Position numbers and translations under genes: made by a program. Below, piece by piece: positions 29,095 to 38,120 of a stretch of 64,000 nt of DNA. Below the pieces are notes generated by a model. That model worked only from the letters and a program-made list of their open reading frames with translations. It was not told the origin of the DNA and did not search any database. Source of the DNA: Peribacillus frigoritolerans. Lineage in GTDB: Bacteria; Bacillota; Bacilli; Bacillales; Bacillaceae. Where the stretch lies: the NCBI RefSeq assembly GCF_004358755.1, contig NZ_SMZY01000002.1, positions 930,001 through 994,000 on the forward strand, read 5' to 3'. Every line of letters starts with the position of its first letter. Position 1 is the first letter of the stretch.

Positions 29095-29103
29095 AATTTT
29101 CAC

Positions 29104-29388
29104 CTCTAATTATATAGGAGTATAGAACTAGTTTTAATCTAGCATATTCATTTCTCATTTTCTACAATTTTACAATATTTTAACAATGCGGTGAAAAGTT
29201 AGAGAAAATGCTATAGACAAATCTCTTATTCAAAATTCAAGCCTCTGCTACACGGCATCCGGCAGAACCCAATCAACTTTCATGTCCTGCTCTGCGTTCA
29301 ATTTATCTTTCCTCTTCCATGTTTTCCTGACTTTTTACCACATGCAGAAATTGGAGAAATAAGTTTTCTAAAAATTATAAATATTTAG
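29104..29388. other. comK-yhzC intergenic region
   Basis: AT-rich spacer of the divergent comK and yhzC genes. The half nearest comK (29150-29190) has A/T tracts such as TTTTACAATATTTTAAC that may host ComK, Rok or CodY binding. No ORF or RNA gene that I can support. Confidence 0.4.
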
Positions 29389-29417
29389 TTGATTTCCGTG
29401 CCTATTATCCATATAAT
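29389..29417 (+). promoter_or_regulatory. Sigma-A promoter of yhzC
   Basis: TTGATT (29389-29394), a 17-bp spacer and TATAAT (29412-29417). Confidence 0.7.
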
Positions 29418-29445
29418 TAAAAAAAGGCATCAGGGGTGATCTTTC

Positions 29446-29679
29446 GTGAAAAACAGGAAAACGTATACCGAGATCATGAAGTCCCGTAACACATTCAAGA
29501 TGGAAAAGAAACAGGAAACCGTACTTGATATTTACATTCAAATGGTGTTGGATGAAGCTGTGTTAACCCGGAAACTGTCCCTCCTTTCGGAAAAGATCGA
29601 TGAGTCCTTGGACCGAAATGACAAACCGCTATTTTTAAAGTTAGCCAAAGAATATGCAGAGCTGCGATTAATCATTTAA
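29446..29679 (+). CDS. yhzC: IDEAL-domain protein (YhzC)
   Basis: A 77-residue protein whose C-terminal half (VLDIYIQMVLDEAVLTRKLS, then LAKEYAELRLI) is an IDEAL-type domain, a short helical motif found in firmicute regulators of unknown mechanism. GTG start with AGGGGTG 7 nt upstream. It is divergent from comK, the same place as B. subtilis yhzC. It has its own promoter and terminator. Confidence 0.82.
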   Translation: MKNRKTYTEIMKSRNTFKMEKKQETVLDIYIQMVLDEAVLTRKLSLLSEKIDESLDRNDKPLFLKLAKEYAELRLII

Positions 29680-29709
29680 AAGCAAGCCCCGAAGCGGGGC
29701 TTGCTTTTA
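29678..29709 (+). terminator. Terminator of yhzC
   Basis: A perfect stem AAAAGCAAGCCCCG/CGGGGCTTGCTTTT with AAG loop overlaps the yhzC stop. Confidence 0.93.
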
Positions 29710-29824
29710 TGTTGTTGGTGGAGAATGTGCAGGGCATCGTACAGCTCCTATGGGTACCTTAGCAAAAAACTTCTTTATTCCAAGCATCATACAACATCTT
29801 AGATCCAAATTAAATCCAGGACAC

Positions 29825-29865
29825 AAAAAAAGCTGCCGCACCAAAATGATGCGGCAGCTTTTTTT
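29825..29865 (-). terminator. Terminator of aceA
   Basis: A 16-bp stem AAAAAAAGCTGCCGCA/TGCGGCAGCTTTTTTT lies just past the aceA stop; its symmetry lets it act on both strands. Confidence 0.92.
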
Positions 29866-29872
29866 GTCCTGC

Positions 29873-31159
29873 TTAAGATTGATTAGCCGTGAACTGCTCT
29901 GCTTCTGTTGAACCTTTTAACGCAGTTGTAGAAGAAGTTCCGCCTGTGATGGTTTGTGATACTTCATCAAAGTAGCCTGTTCCGACTTCGCGCTGATGTC
30001 TTGTTGCTGTATAGCCGTATTGCTCGCTTGCAAATTCAGCCTGCTGAAGCTCAGAGTATGCAGCCATGCCGTGATCACGGTATTTTCTTGCGAGTTCAAA
30101 CATGCCGTAGTTTAGCGCATGGAAACCGGCAAGCGTAACAAATTGGAATTTGTAGCCCATTTTAGCAATTTCTTTTTGAAACTTGGAAATTGTCTCTTCG
30201 TCTAATTTTTTCTTCCAGTTGAAAGATGGCGAACAGTTATAGGCAAGCAGCTTGCCTGGGAATTTAGCATGAATAGCGTCAGCGAACTTCTGCGCCTGCT
30301 CTAAGTTAGGCTCTGATGTTTCGCACCAGACTAAGTCAGCATACGGAGCGTAAGCAAGTCCGCGTGCGATTGCCTGATCAATGCCGGCAGCTGTGCGGAA
30401 GAAGCCTTCCGGTGTGCGCTCACCTGTAATAAATGCCTGATCTTCAGGATCTACATCACTTGTGATTAAGTCAGCTGCGTCTGCATCTGTTCTTGCAATA
30501 ATTAATGTCGGAACGCCCATAACGTCAGCTGCTAGACGAGCTGAAATTAAATTCTTAACAGCTGTTTGTGTCGGCAGCAATACTTTTCCGCCGAGATGAC
30601 CGCATTTTTTCTCAGATGATAGTTGATCTTCGAAATGAACCGCCGCTGCTCCAGCTTCAATCATTCCTTTCATTAATTCAAATACGTTCAGCTGTCCGCC
30701 GAATCCGGCTTCTGCATCGGCAATTATTGGAGCGAACCAGTCGATGTTTCCTTCTCCCTCAAGATGCTGAATTTGATCGGCGCGCTGCAGGGCCTGATTG
30801 ATCCGTTTTACAACAGACGGCACACTGTTTGCCGGATATAAACTTTGATCCGGATACATGTGTCCTGAAAGGTTTGCATCAGCAGCTACCTGCCAGCCGC
30901 TTAAATAAATCGCTTTCAATCCTGCCTTTACTTGCTGAACTGCCTGATTTCCTGTAAGTGCGCCCAGTGCATGTACATAATCTTCCGTCTGCAGCAGGTT
31001 CCAGAACTTTTCAGCGCCCCTGCGTGCAAGTGTATGTTCGATATCAATTGATCCGCGAAGGCGAATGACCTCTTCCGCTGTATATGGTCTTTCTACCCCA
31101 TTCCATCTTGCATCCATTGCCCAATTTTCTTGTAATTTCTGTGCTCTTTCGTTTGTCAT
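29873..31159 (-). CDS. aceA: Isocitrate lyase
   Basis: Glyoxylate-shunt enzyme (428 aa) cleaving isocitrate to succinate and glyoxylate. The catalytic loop KKCGHLGG carries Cys186; [15 protein letters not shown] holds Mg-binding residues and [11 protein letters not shown] the C-terminal signature. Cytoplasmic. B. subtilis lacks this gene, so its place here between comK and yhfN marks a difference from that species. No malate synthase gene is in the window. An AT-rich inverted repeat lies upstream (31204-31224). Confidence 0.96.
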   Translation of the reverse strand: MTNERAQKLQENWAMDARWNGVERPYTAEEVIRLRGSIDIEHTLARRGAEKFWNLLQTEDYVHALGALTGNQAVQQVKAGLKAIYLSGWQVAADANLSGHMYPDQSLYPANSVPSVVKRINQALQRADQIQHLEGEGNIDWFAPIIADAEAGFGGQLNVFELMKGMIEAGAAAVHFEDQLSSEKKCGHLGGKVLLPTQTAVKNLISARLAADVMGVPTLIIARTDADAADLITSDVDPEDQAFITGERTPEGFFRTAAGIDQAIARGLAYAPYADLVWCETSEPNLEQAQKFADAIHAKFPGKLLAYNCSPSFNWKKKLDEETISKFQKEIAKMGYKFQFVTLAGFHALNYGMFELARKYRDHGMAAYSELQQAEFASEQYGYTATRHQREVGTGYFDEVSQTITGGTSSTTALKGSTEAEQFTANQS

Positions 31160-31356
31160 TTCCTGATCCCTCCAGTAGGTTGTTTGTATTGTTATAATAC
31201 AGTTATTAATTTATATTATTAATATATAACAGACTAATTGAAAATGGAATCTTTTTCTTTAAAATTTTTTGAATTTTTTATTTTTGAAATTTAATTGCTT
31301 AATAGGAAGGGTGGATCGAGGCTTTATAAAGGAGTTGACAGTGCTCAGCTAATAAT

Positions 31357-31396
31357 AAAAACATCGCTGCTCCATAATGGAACAGCGATGTTTTTT
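31357..31396. terminator. Bidirectional terminator downstream of the M48 protease gene
   Basis: AAAACATCGCTG... pairs with ...CAGCGATGTTTT (31357-31392), with a TCCAT/ATGGA inner stem and T-runs on both strands. Confidence 0.88.
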
Positions 31397-31442
31397 ATTT
31401 GCTTTTTTCGTAAACTTTTTAGATTAATGCGAAAACAGCCTT

Positions 31443-32711
31443 TTATTTATCAGGATTACCGCTTCCCCATTCCTCAAGATAGGTAATCCGCTCAAGTATC
31501 GTAGGATGGCTGTATCTGAAAATTTTCACCAGGCCAGGCGGATTAACCTGGCTCAAGCCGGCTTTCGTCAACTCCTGGAACGTATTGACGGCTGCTTCCG
31601 GATTTTCAGTCATTTCAATGGCGTATAAATCAGCATCTTTTTCCTGATGGCGTGAAATGATGTTGGAAAATGGATCTGAGGCAAAAGTGAGCATCCCCAG
31701 AAGCATCAGAAATAACGGCAAGGAAGCAAGCTGCTGTTTTTCGGTGATATTGAGAATATGCCCGAACCGCCTGATTGAAAAATTCATTAACCGGTTGATC
31801 AAATATAAACCGATCAGTGTCAAAACAAGGTAGCCGGCAATTCCGACGTAAATATGCTTCATGACGTAATGTCCCATTTCGTGTGCCATGATAAACAGAA
31901 TTTCTTCCTCACTCAGTTTGTTTAAAGTAGTATCCCAGAGCACAATTCGCGAATTGTCTCCAATTCCGGTCACATAGGCGTTTAACGCATTTGTTTTCTC
32001 GGACATATTCACTTCAAACACATGCTCTGCCGGGATATCCGCTTTTTCCGCTATAGCAAGGATTTTCGTTTCAAGCTCTTTGTTTTTAAGCGGAGTAAAA
32101 TCATTGTAAAGCGGATCAATTAGAACGGGCTGGATAAACATTAAAAACAGACTGAATGGAATCGACAGCACCCAGGCAAACAGCCACCACTTCCTGGAAA
32201 ACTTGCGGATAAGCCCATACAGCACTGCAACAATTAAAAGCATAAACGCATAATTCACCCAGAAATCAATCAATTGATCTTTCATCCATCCAGCAAAGGA
32301 TTGAGTTGTGATGTGGTAAGAAAGCGAGATTTTATAGCGCATCCATTCGATTGGAAACGCACAAAGTGTCACGATAAAAGAAAGCCAGAACACATATACC
32401 GCTGTCTGAATCACAAAGAAACGTGAAATCCCTTCAGACCAATGCTGAATTTTCCTTGAAAACCCAATAACTAGAATAACGAAAAAGATAAACCATTCAA
32501 ATGGCGCTGTTATGAAATAGAGAAAATCCCTAAGCCTGGAATATTCGCCTGACAGCACCAGTTCGCGGCTGTTCATAAACGTATTCGGGTCAGCTGAACC
32601 TCCCTGAAACTGGGTTGGCAGGGCGGAATCTGCCCCCATATAGATATACCAATAAACAAACAGGCCATACAAGAAGTAAATCAGGACTGATACAGTCAGC
32701 CATTTGCGCAT
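31443..32711 (-). CDS. yhfN: M48 family membrane metalloprotease (YhfN)
   Basis: A 422-residue Ste24/CAAX-type zinc metalloprotease. It has six or so membrane segments and a cytosolic-face catalytic motif AHEMGHYVMKH (HEMGH at 277-281), with the third zinc ligand in the KDADLYAIE segment. The N-terminal ExxP-like region matches prokaryotic Ste24 relatives. Substrates in bacilli are unknown; membrane-protein quality control is likely. SD GAGGGGG precedes ATG. Monocistronic. Confidence 0.9.
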   Translation of the reverse strand: MRKWLTVSVLIYFLYGLFVYWYIYMGADSALPTQFQGGSADPNTFMNSRELVLSGEYSRLRDFLYFITAPFEWFIFFVILVIGFSRKIQHWSEGISRFFVIQTAVYVFWLSFIVTLCAFPIEWMRYKISLSYHITTQSFAGWMKDQLIDFWVNYAFMLLIVAVLYGLIRKFSRKWWLFAWVLSIPFSLFLMFIQPVLIDPLYNDFTPLKNKELETKILAIAEKADIPAEHVFEVNMSEKTNALNAYVTGIGDNSRIVLWDTTLNKLSEEEILFIMAHEMGHYVMKHIYVGIAGYLVLTLIGLYLINRLMNFSIRRFGHILNITEKQQLASLPLFLMLLGMLTFASDPFSNIISRHQEKDADLYAIEMTENPEAAVNTFQELTKAGLSQVNPPGLVKIFRYSHPTILERITYLEEWGSGNPDK

Positions 32712-32785
32712 GATGATGCCCCCTCGAACAAGCTCTTTGTATTAGTGTAGTTCACGACAAAGAGAGTTAGAACTTAAAATTCGGG

Positions 32786-33091
32786 TTAAAACACGAGCCC
32801 GTATACAATCAGCGTCAGGATGGAGCTCATTACAACGACGATGACATTAACACCCAGATAAGCAACGGCAAAAGCTGAAATCGCCCCAGTGATTCCAAAC
32901 CAGATATCCTCTTGAATAAGAAAAACACCAGGAACAATCAATGCTCCGAGGGTTGCAAATGGAACGTTTCTTAATACATTTTGAACAAAAGGAGGCAGCT
33001 CGATACCGCTTAGAGCTACCAGAGGAATCATCCTCGGCAAATAAGTGACTACTGCCATGCCGATAATCATCATCATGACATTACTGATCAT
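32786..33091 (-). CDS. azlD: AzlD-family branched-chain amino acid exporter subunit
   Basis: A 101-residue membrane protein with about four segments and the motif TYLPRMIPLVAL typical of AzlD. With AzlC it forms a two-component exporter of branched-chain or related amino acids. It overlaps azlC by 11 bp, so it is translationally coupled. Confidence 0.88.
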   Translation of the reverse strand: MISNVMMMIIGMAVVTYLPRMIPLVALSGIELPPFVQNVLRNVPFATLGALIVPGVFLIQEDIWFGITGAISAFAVAYLGVNVIVVVMSSILTLIVYGLVF

Positions 33092-33800
33092 TTTGCTTTT
33101 CCTCCTTTGAATAGATCAGCTCGATTAGAACAGCTGAAAGCAGTGTAGATACGACGATAGCCCATCCAGTTGACATGAGCCCTGTCAGATAAATGAAAGA
33201 ATGAATAACCGCAGCAGCTGATGCCAGTAAAACAACTTTCCTGTGCTTTTTCATAGAAGGAACTAAAAGCCCGATAAACATCGCATATAGCGCAACCGAC
33301 ATGCTTTCCTGCAGCGTTTCCGGCAAGCTTTCGCCTATCAGATGTCCAACACCTGAAAACACTGTCCAGCTCGAATAGGAAATGAAAATAAGCCCAAACA
33401 TATAACCTGCTGAAACATGCCCTTCTTTCACAGAAGCAACCGAAAACGTTTCGTCTGTAATCCCAAATGAATACAGCGCTTTTTTCCACAAGCTGTCTTC
33501 CTCAACCTTTTCATTTAAAGAAGCTGACATCAAAAAATGTCTGATATTCACAATAAAAGTAGTAAAAATAATTTCAAATACTCCGGTGCCGGCTGCAATC
33601 AGACTCAGTGATATGTATTGTGCAGCTCCCGCAAAAACGAAAATGCTCATTAAAACGGTTTCGGATAGAGTAAGTCCTGTATCACTTGCAAGCAGTCCGA
33701 ATGTTATAGCAACAGGCATATACCCAATTGCAATGCTGAGACCGGCTGTTATTCCTTCAGAAAAATGTGACTGTTTTCTCAAAAATGCTGTTGTTGCCAT
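33081..33800 (-). CDS. azlC: AzlC-family branched-chain amino acid exporter subunit
   Basis: A 239-residue membrane protein with seven or eight segments, containing AIGYMPVAITFGLLA, FAGAAQYISL and VNIRHFLMSASL, which are hallmarks of AzlC/YgaZ. It works with the small AzlD partner encoded next to it. It lies 17 bp downstream of an XRE-cupin regulator gene and is in the same operon. The substrate is probably a branched-chain amino acid or analogue (family-level). Confidence 0.9.
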   Translation of the reverse strand: MATTAFLRKQSHFSEGITAGLSIAIGYMPVAITFGLLASDTGLTLSETVLMSIFVFAGAAQYISLSLIAAGTGVFEIIFTTFIVNIRHFLMSASLNEKVEEDSLWKKALYSFGITDETFSVASVKEGHVSAGYMFGLIFISYSSWTVFSGVGHLIGESLPETLQESMSVALYAMFIGLLVPSMKKHRKVVLLASAAAVIHSFIYLTGLMSTGWAIVVSTLLSAVLIELIYSKEEKQNDQ

Positions 33801-33817
33801 TAATCTCCCTCTCTTCT

Positions 33818-34369
33818 TTACGGATAATAAATCAGCAGAAAACAGTTTGCGGACACATCTGCCTTATTTTCATAAACATGCTCGCGGTTAGCGGTGAATT
33901 TAATGGAGTCTCCTTTTTTCAGCTCGTAATGTGCAGCTCCAATAGAAACAGACATTTCTCCTTCACTTACAAATAAATACTCCTCTACCCCGCTTAAATG
34001 CTGCTCTGATACATGCTTGCATCCCGGCAGCAGCTCAAGCAGAAAAATTTCAAACTTCTTCTGCTGATCATAAGGAAAATAGGAAAAGACATTGTATAAT
34101 TCATTCAAATCCTGAACGGCTGTTTTATCCGCCCTGCGTACAACCGCAACACTCGTCTGTTCTTCTTCTACCAGAGACGAAAAAGATACACCAAGTCCGT
34201 TCGCAATTTTCCAGAGCGTATTAACGGTCGGACTTGACTGGCCCTTTTCAATTTGTGCAAGCATTCCTTTGCTCACACCCGTAACGGCTGAAAGCTGATC
34301 CAAACTGTACTGCCGCATTTTGCGCACATTCTTTAAGTTGATTCCAATTTGTTCCTGCAGTGATTTCAT
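33818..34369 (-). CDS. XRE-family regulator with cupin domain
   Basis: A 183-residue regulator. Residues 6-60 form an XRE helix-turn-helix (LKNVRKMRQYSLDQLSAVTG, KGMLAQIEKGQSSPTVNTLW); residues about 105-183 form a cupin sensor. Such proteins often control the amino-acid exporter beside them. It is first in the XRE-azlC-azlD operon and probably autoregulatory: a small inverted repeat ATAC-ATTC-GTAT overlaps its promoter. Confidence 0.88.
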   Translation of the reverse strand: MKSLQEQIGINLKNVRKMRQYSLDQLSAVTGVSKGMLAQIEKGQSSPTVNTLWKIANGLGVSFSSLVEEEQTSVAVVRRADKTAVQDLNELYNVFSYFPYDQQKKFEIFLLELLPGCKHVSEQHLSGVEEYLFVSEGEMSVSIGAAHYELKKGDSIKFTANREHVYENKADVSANCFLLIYYP

Positions 34370-34397
34370 AAGTTCTCCCTTTCGATTTGTTTTATAT

Positions 34398-34426
34398 AGT
34401 ATACATTCGTATTATATTTTGAACAA
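34398..34426 (-). promoter_or_regulatory. Promoter of the XRE-azlC-azlD operon
   Basis: On the minus strand TTGTTC (34421-34426), a 17-bp spacer and TATACT (34398-34403). The imperfect palindrome ATACATTCGTAT (34401-34412) lies between, overlapping the -10, as a possible operator. Confidence 0.65.
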
Positions 34427-34489
34427 TATAGAAATAGTAATATTCTGATTTTTAAGACTAAAGTCCATGAAAAGGAATAAGAAAAATTC

Positions 34490-34560
34490 CGTCCGTTCCT
34501 TTCCGCTGCAATCCACTTAAGGTTTTACCATGTAATCTTAAAGCAAGAATGTTTACGAAA
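34490..34560 (+). repeat. Family B interspersed repeat, copy 2 (heavily deleted)
   Basis: Only the ends of the family remain: CCGTTCCTTTCCGCTGCAAT joined directly to CCACTTAAGG, then the AT-rich tail ending TTTACGAAAAG, which recurs after the copy at 60031 (ATTACGAAAAG). Confidence 0.65.
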
Positions 34561-34583
34561 AGCTCCTAGAAAAAAAACCACAG

Positions 34584-34606
34584 AAAAACGGCCAATCACT
34601 TGGCCG
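34584..34606 (-). terminator. Terminator of the enoyl-CoA hydratase gene
   Basis: CGGCCAA/TTGGCCG with a four-base loop, followed on the minus strand by TTTTT. Confidence 0.85.
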
Positions 34607-34614
34607 CTCCCTGC

Positions 34615-35385
34615 TTACTTTCCTTTAAAAACTGGTTTTCGTTTTTCGCTGAATGCTGCTAAAGCTTCAACTCGGTCTTCGGTAGGAATCGTTATTTCAT
34701 AAGCCTTGCGCTCAATATGCAAGCCTGTCTGAAGATCTGCATTCATCCCCTGTTTAATGGAAAATTTAGCCTGCTGCAGAGCAATAGGTCCATTTTTGAG
34801 CATTTCTTCTGCAAGCTCGATTGCCGCAGCCATGACATCTGGAGCTGTCTTTGAAACAAGACCATACTCCAGTGCTTGCACTGACGTAATTTTGCGCGCA
34901 GTTAAAATAAGCTCAAGCGCTTTAGCCTCGCCGATAATGCGCGGAAGGCGCTGCGTTCCCCCTGCACCGGGAATGATGCCAAGGCCTGTTTCGGTCAGCC
35001 CGACAGACGTGCCTTCTGCTATCAGCCTGAAATCACATGACAGGGCAAGCTCCATTCCTCCGCCGAATGCATAACCGTTAATGGCTGCAATTGTGGGCTG
35101 AGGAAGGGCATCAATCTTTGTGAATACCTCGCCGATTTTATAAAGATTCCGTTTTACCTGCTGATCTGTCAGAGTCTTTCTCTCTTTCAGATCGGCGCCT
35201 GCACAAAATGCCTTTTCCCCTGCACCTGTAAAAATCACAGCCCTGACTTCAGGATTCGTGCGGATATCTTCAACTGCTGCCTCAAGCTCAAGCAGTGTTT
35301 CATAGTTGAAGCAGTTGAATACTTCCGGGCGATTTAACATGACAACGGCCAAGTGCTTTTCTACTGTGTATAAAATGTTGGTCAA
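34615..35385 (-). CDS. Enoyl-CoA hydratase/isomerase family protein
   Basis: A 256-residue crotonase-fold enzyme. The oxyanion-hole motif is FCAGADLKE (about 61-69), and FGGGMELALSCDFRLIAE and GLGIIPGAGGTQRLPR carry the acid/base Glu residues typical of hydratases. Likely role: hydration of trans-2-enoyl-CoA in fatty acid or amino acid degradation. It lies 17 bp downstream of lcfB and shares its FadR-type operator, so it belongs to the fatty-acid degradation regulon. Confidence 0.9.
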   Translation of the reverse strand: MTNILYTVEKHLAVVMLNRPEVFNCFNYETLLELEAAVEDIRTNPEVRAVIFTGAGEKAFCAGADLKERKTLTDQQVKRNLYKIGEVFTKIDALPQPTIAAINGYAFGGGMELALSCDFRLIAEGTSVGLTETGLGIIPGAGGTQRLPRIIGEAKALELILTARKITSVQALEYGLVSKTAPDVMAAAIELAEEMLKNGPIALQQAKFSIKQGMNADLQTGLHIERKAYEITIPTEDRVEALAAFSEKRKPVFKGK

Positions 35386-35402
35386 AACTGACTTCCTCCT
35401 GA

Positions 35403-36959
35403 CTATTTTTGAAGAACTTGATCTTTAAGCGCCCTGCGCAAGATTTTCCCTGTTGTATTTTTAGGAAGTTCTTCTAAAAACTCAATGGAACTTGGAACCT
35501 TATACTTAGCTAAATGTTCGCGGCAGTAAGCTTTTAATCCTTCTTCTGTCAGTGATTGATCTTTTAATACAACAAAACATTTTACTGCTTCTCCCTGGTT
35601 TGGATCCGGAACACCGACAACGGCTACTTCCACTACACCCGGATGATTGTAAAGCACTTCCTCAACCTCTCGCGGATAAACATTATATCCGCCGACTATC
35701 ACCATATCTTTTTTGCGGTCGACAATGGTAAAGTAGCCTTCTTCATCCATTGTGGCAAGATCTCCGGTATAGAGCCAGCCATTCCGAATCGTATGGGCTG
35801 TTTCTTCAGGCATTTTATAGTACCCCTTCATGACGTTGGGACCTTTAACAATCAGCTCTCCAACTTGTCCATGAGGTACTTCTTCTCCTAATTCATTGAC
35901 TACTTTATTTTCGACATTCAGAATGTTCGTGCCGATTGAGCCTGCTTTTCGCGGACGGTCAAGCGGATTGAAGCACGTAACTGGAGAAGCCTCAGATAAT
36001 CCATAGCCTTCAGAAATAACGACCTTAAACTTCTGCTCAAATCCTTTTAATAGCGCAACCGGCATAGATGCCCCGCCTGAAATGCAGAGTCTGAGAGACT
36101 GCAGATCGTCTGCATCCCCCGCTGCGTGCTGTAAAAGGAAATTATACATTGTCGGCACACCTGCAAAAACAGTAGCTTCATAGGTTTTAATCAGCTTGAA
36201 AATGTCAGCAGGACTGAAGCGCGGCACAATTAACAGGGTTGCCCCGCTGATTAGCGGCGCATTAAGTGATACCGTCAAACAGAAAACGTGGAACATAGGT
36301 AAAGTAGCAACCACCTTGTCACCATCATTCATTTTCAAATAAGAACCTACATCTTTTGCATTACTGTAAAGGTTCTTGTGAGTGAGCATTGCCCCCTTAG
36401 GCTTTCCTGTCGTGCCTGATGTATATAAGATGACAGCAACATCTTCTTCTGAGAGAATGACCTCATCAGGATCCGAAACAGAAGAAGCGATTAAACTTGT
36501 AAACGATTTCATTTTAGAGCTGATTGAAAGTGCTGAAACATCCAATCCTGATTTTGCATCAGATGGAGGAGTTTCGCATGAAATGATATTCTCAAGCATT
36601 GGCAAAACATGATTCATTTTTTCAAATAAAGGCAGCAGAACATCAAGAGTAACAATTGTTTTTACATCACCATTGTTTAAAATATACCCGATTTCATCTG
36701 GTGTGTAGATTGGATTGATTGGAATGACTGTAGCGCCAGCCCTCATTGCTCCATATAGCGATATAACAAAATATGGTGAATTCCCAAGCACTAGAGCGAG
36801 ATGATCCCCTTTTTTCACTCCGAGCTTCTGCAGGCCATCTGCAAATTTGCTGATTAAAACATCCAGTTCCCCATAGGATGTTTCTTTTCCCTCAAAGATA
36901 AATGCCGGCTTGTCTCTATACGTTTTTGCGGATAAAGACAGCTGTGATGATAAATTCAT
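35403..36959 (-). CDS. lcfB: Long-chain fatty acid-CoA ligase
   Basis: AMP-forming acyl-CoA synthetase (about 518 aa) activating fatty acids for beta-oxidation. Seen: P-loop [53 protein letters not shown], and the catalytic Lys in [12 protein letters not shown] at the C-terminus. I start it at ATG 36959 (GGGGTGGGAG just upstream); an ATG 39 bases earlier lies in the operator region. Corresponds to B. subtilis lcfB (yhfL). Cotranscribed with the enoyl-CoA hydratase gene. Confidence 0.94.
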   Translation of the reverse strand: MNLSSQLSLSAKTYRDKPAFIFEGKETSYGELDVLISKFADGLQKLGVKKGDHLALVLGNSPYFVISLYGAMRAGATVIPINPIYTPDEIGYILNNGDVKTIVTLDVLLPLFEKMNHVLPMLENIISCETPPSDAKSGLDVSALSISSKMKSFTSLIASSVSDPDEVILSEEDVAVILYTSGTTGKPKGAMLTHKNLYSNAKDVGSYLKMNDGDKVVATLPMFHVFCLTVSLNAPLISGATLLIVPRFSPADIFKLIKTYEATVFAGVPTMYNFLLQHAAGDADDLQSLRLCISGGASMPVALLKGFEQKFKVVISEGYGLSEASPVTCFNPLDRPRKAGSIGTNILNVENKVVNELGEEVPHGQVGELIVKGPNVMKGYYKMPEETAHTIRNGWLYTGDLATMDEEGYFTIVDRKKDMVIVGGYNVYPREVEEVLYNHPGVVEVAVVGVPDPNQGEAVKCFVVLKDQSLTEEGLKAYCREHLAKYKVPSSIEFLEELPKNTTGKILRRALKDQVLQK

Positions 36960-36979
36960 TCTCCCACCCCTTGTAAAAA

Positions 36980-36997
36980 TGAATGAATAACCATTCA
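36980..36997 (-). promoter_or_regulatory. FadR-type operator upstream of lcfB
   Basis: TGAATGAATAACCATTCA matches the Bacillus FadR (TetR family) consensus TGAATGAMTANTCATTCA at 17 of 18 positions. It lies immediately upstream of the lcfB SD, where bound FadR would block transcription until long-chain acyl-CoA releases it. Confidence 0.85.
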
Positions 36998-37078
36998 TTT
37001 TCTAAAAATTTAAAACTATAAGTCTATTATATTTTATGAAAGAGAAATACTCAATAAACGGCTCGTTTAAATTATTTC

Positions 37079-37107
37079 AAAAAAAAGATGCCCGATTTAC
37101 GGACATC
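37079..37107 (-). terminator. Terminator of lplJ
   Basis: On the minus strand GATGTCCG pairs with CGGGCATC (one G-T pair), followed by a run of T. It lies 12 bp past the lplJ stop. Confidence 0.75.
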
Positions 37108-37118
37108 CCTTGCATGTA

Positions 37119-38108
37119 TTAATACAGCAAATCGATAAACTGATCTTTCTCCACGTTTCCAAAATAGTGTTTGATCTCAACGTCCCTGAGAGCCAGTTCA
37201 ATTGAGGAACGATCATATTGCAGACCTTTTAAACGGTTTTCAATTTCTTCAACATCTCCCACTCCGAAGAAATCGCCAAAAATTTTGCAGTTTTCAATTT
37301 GGCCTTTCTTCACTTCCAGACGAACATCGATCTGGCCAATTGGAAAACGGTGTGAGTGCTGAAGATTGAAGGTTGGCGATTTTCCGTAATTCCAGTTCCA
37401 GTTCTGATAACGTTCTTTTGAGAGTTCATTGATTTTTCCCCAGTCTGATTCTGTCAGTCTGTATTGAGGGATTTCCCCATCCGTATCAAAGATATAACGG
37501 AGAATGATCTCTCTGAATTGCTCAATCGTGATTTTTTCTTCCAGAAATTCGCTGATGTTTGCTACCCGGCTGCGAATCGATTTTATGCCTTTTGATTCAA
37601 TTTTATCTTTTTTCACCTTTAAAGCAGACACAACATTCTCCATCTCCGAATCAAACAGGAGAGTCCCATGGCTGAACATTCTGCCTCTCGTTGAAAACTG
37701 TGCGTTGCCTGATATTTTTTTGCCTTCAGCCAAAATATCATTTCTGCCGCTTAGCTCAGCATCCACCCCAAGGCGCTTTAACGCACGTGTCACAGGTTCA
37801 GTGAATTTCTTGAAATTGTGAAAGCTGTCTCCATCATCTTTTGTGATAAAGCTGAAATTTAAGTTTCCAAGATCGTGGTAAACAGCTCCGCCCCCTGATA
37901 ATCTGCGGACAACATGCAGCCCTTGATCTTCTACATATTTCGTATTAATTTCTTCTATTGTATTTTGATTCTTCCCGATAATGATGGAAGGTTCATTTAT
38001 ATAGAAAAGCAGATAAGTTTGTTCAGGATCTAAGTTTTTCAGGCAATATTCCTCTATGGCCAGATTTATTCTTGGATCCGTAATTCCTTGATTATCGATA
38101 AATAGCAT
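37119..38108 (-). CDS. lplJ: Lipoate-protein ligase
   Basis: A 329-residue LplA-type ligase that adenylates free lipoate and attaches it to lipoyl domains (E2 subunits, GcvH). Seen: the BPL/LPL catalytic motif VVRRLSGGGAVYHDLGNLNF (about 72-91) and SGRNDILAEGKKISGNAQ with the catalytic Lys (about 120-137). A C-terminal accessory domain is present. Same place as B. subtilis lplJ (yhfJ), 12 bp behind yhfI, probably one operon. Confidence 0.94.
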   Translation of the reverse strand: MLFIDNQGITDPRINLAIEEYCLKNLDPEQTYLLFYINEPSIIIGKNQNTIEEINTKYVEDQGLHVVRRLSGGGAVYHDLGNLNFSFITKDDGDSFHNFKKFTEPVTRALKRLGVDAELSGRNDILAEGKKISGNAQFSTRGRMFSHGTLLFDSEMENVVSALKVKKDKIESKGIKSIRSRVANISEFLEEKITIEQFREIILRYIFDTDGEIPQYRLTESDWGKINELSKERYQNWNWNYGKSPTFNLQHSHRFPIGQIDVRLEVKKGQIENCKIFGDFFGVGDVEEIENRLKGLQYDRSSIELALRDVEIKHYFGNVEKDQFIDLLY

Positions 38109-38120
38109 GGTTTGTTCCTC

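Noticed and set aside
29150-29445. ComK box (AAAA-N5-TTTT pair) upstream of comK
   Set aside because: The region has A/T tracts but I could not find a pair with the required spacing, so autoregulatory sites are not claimed.
33088-33489. Alternative-frame ORF of 133 codons within azlC
   Set aside because: Same strand, different frame, Cys/Phe/Arg-rich, no SD; azlC fits its family over the full length.
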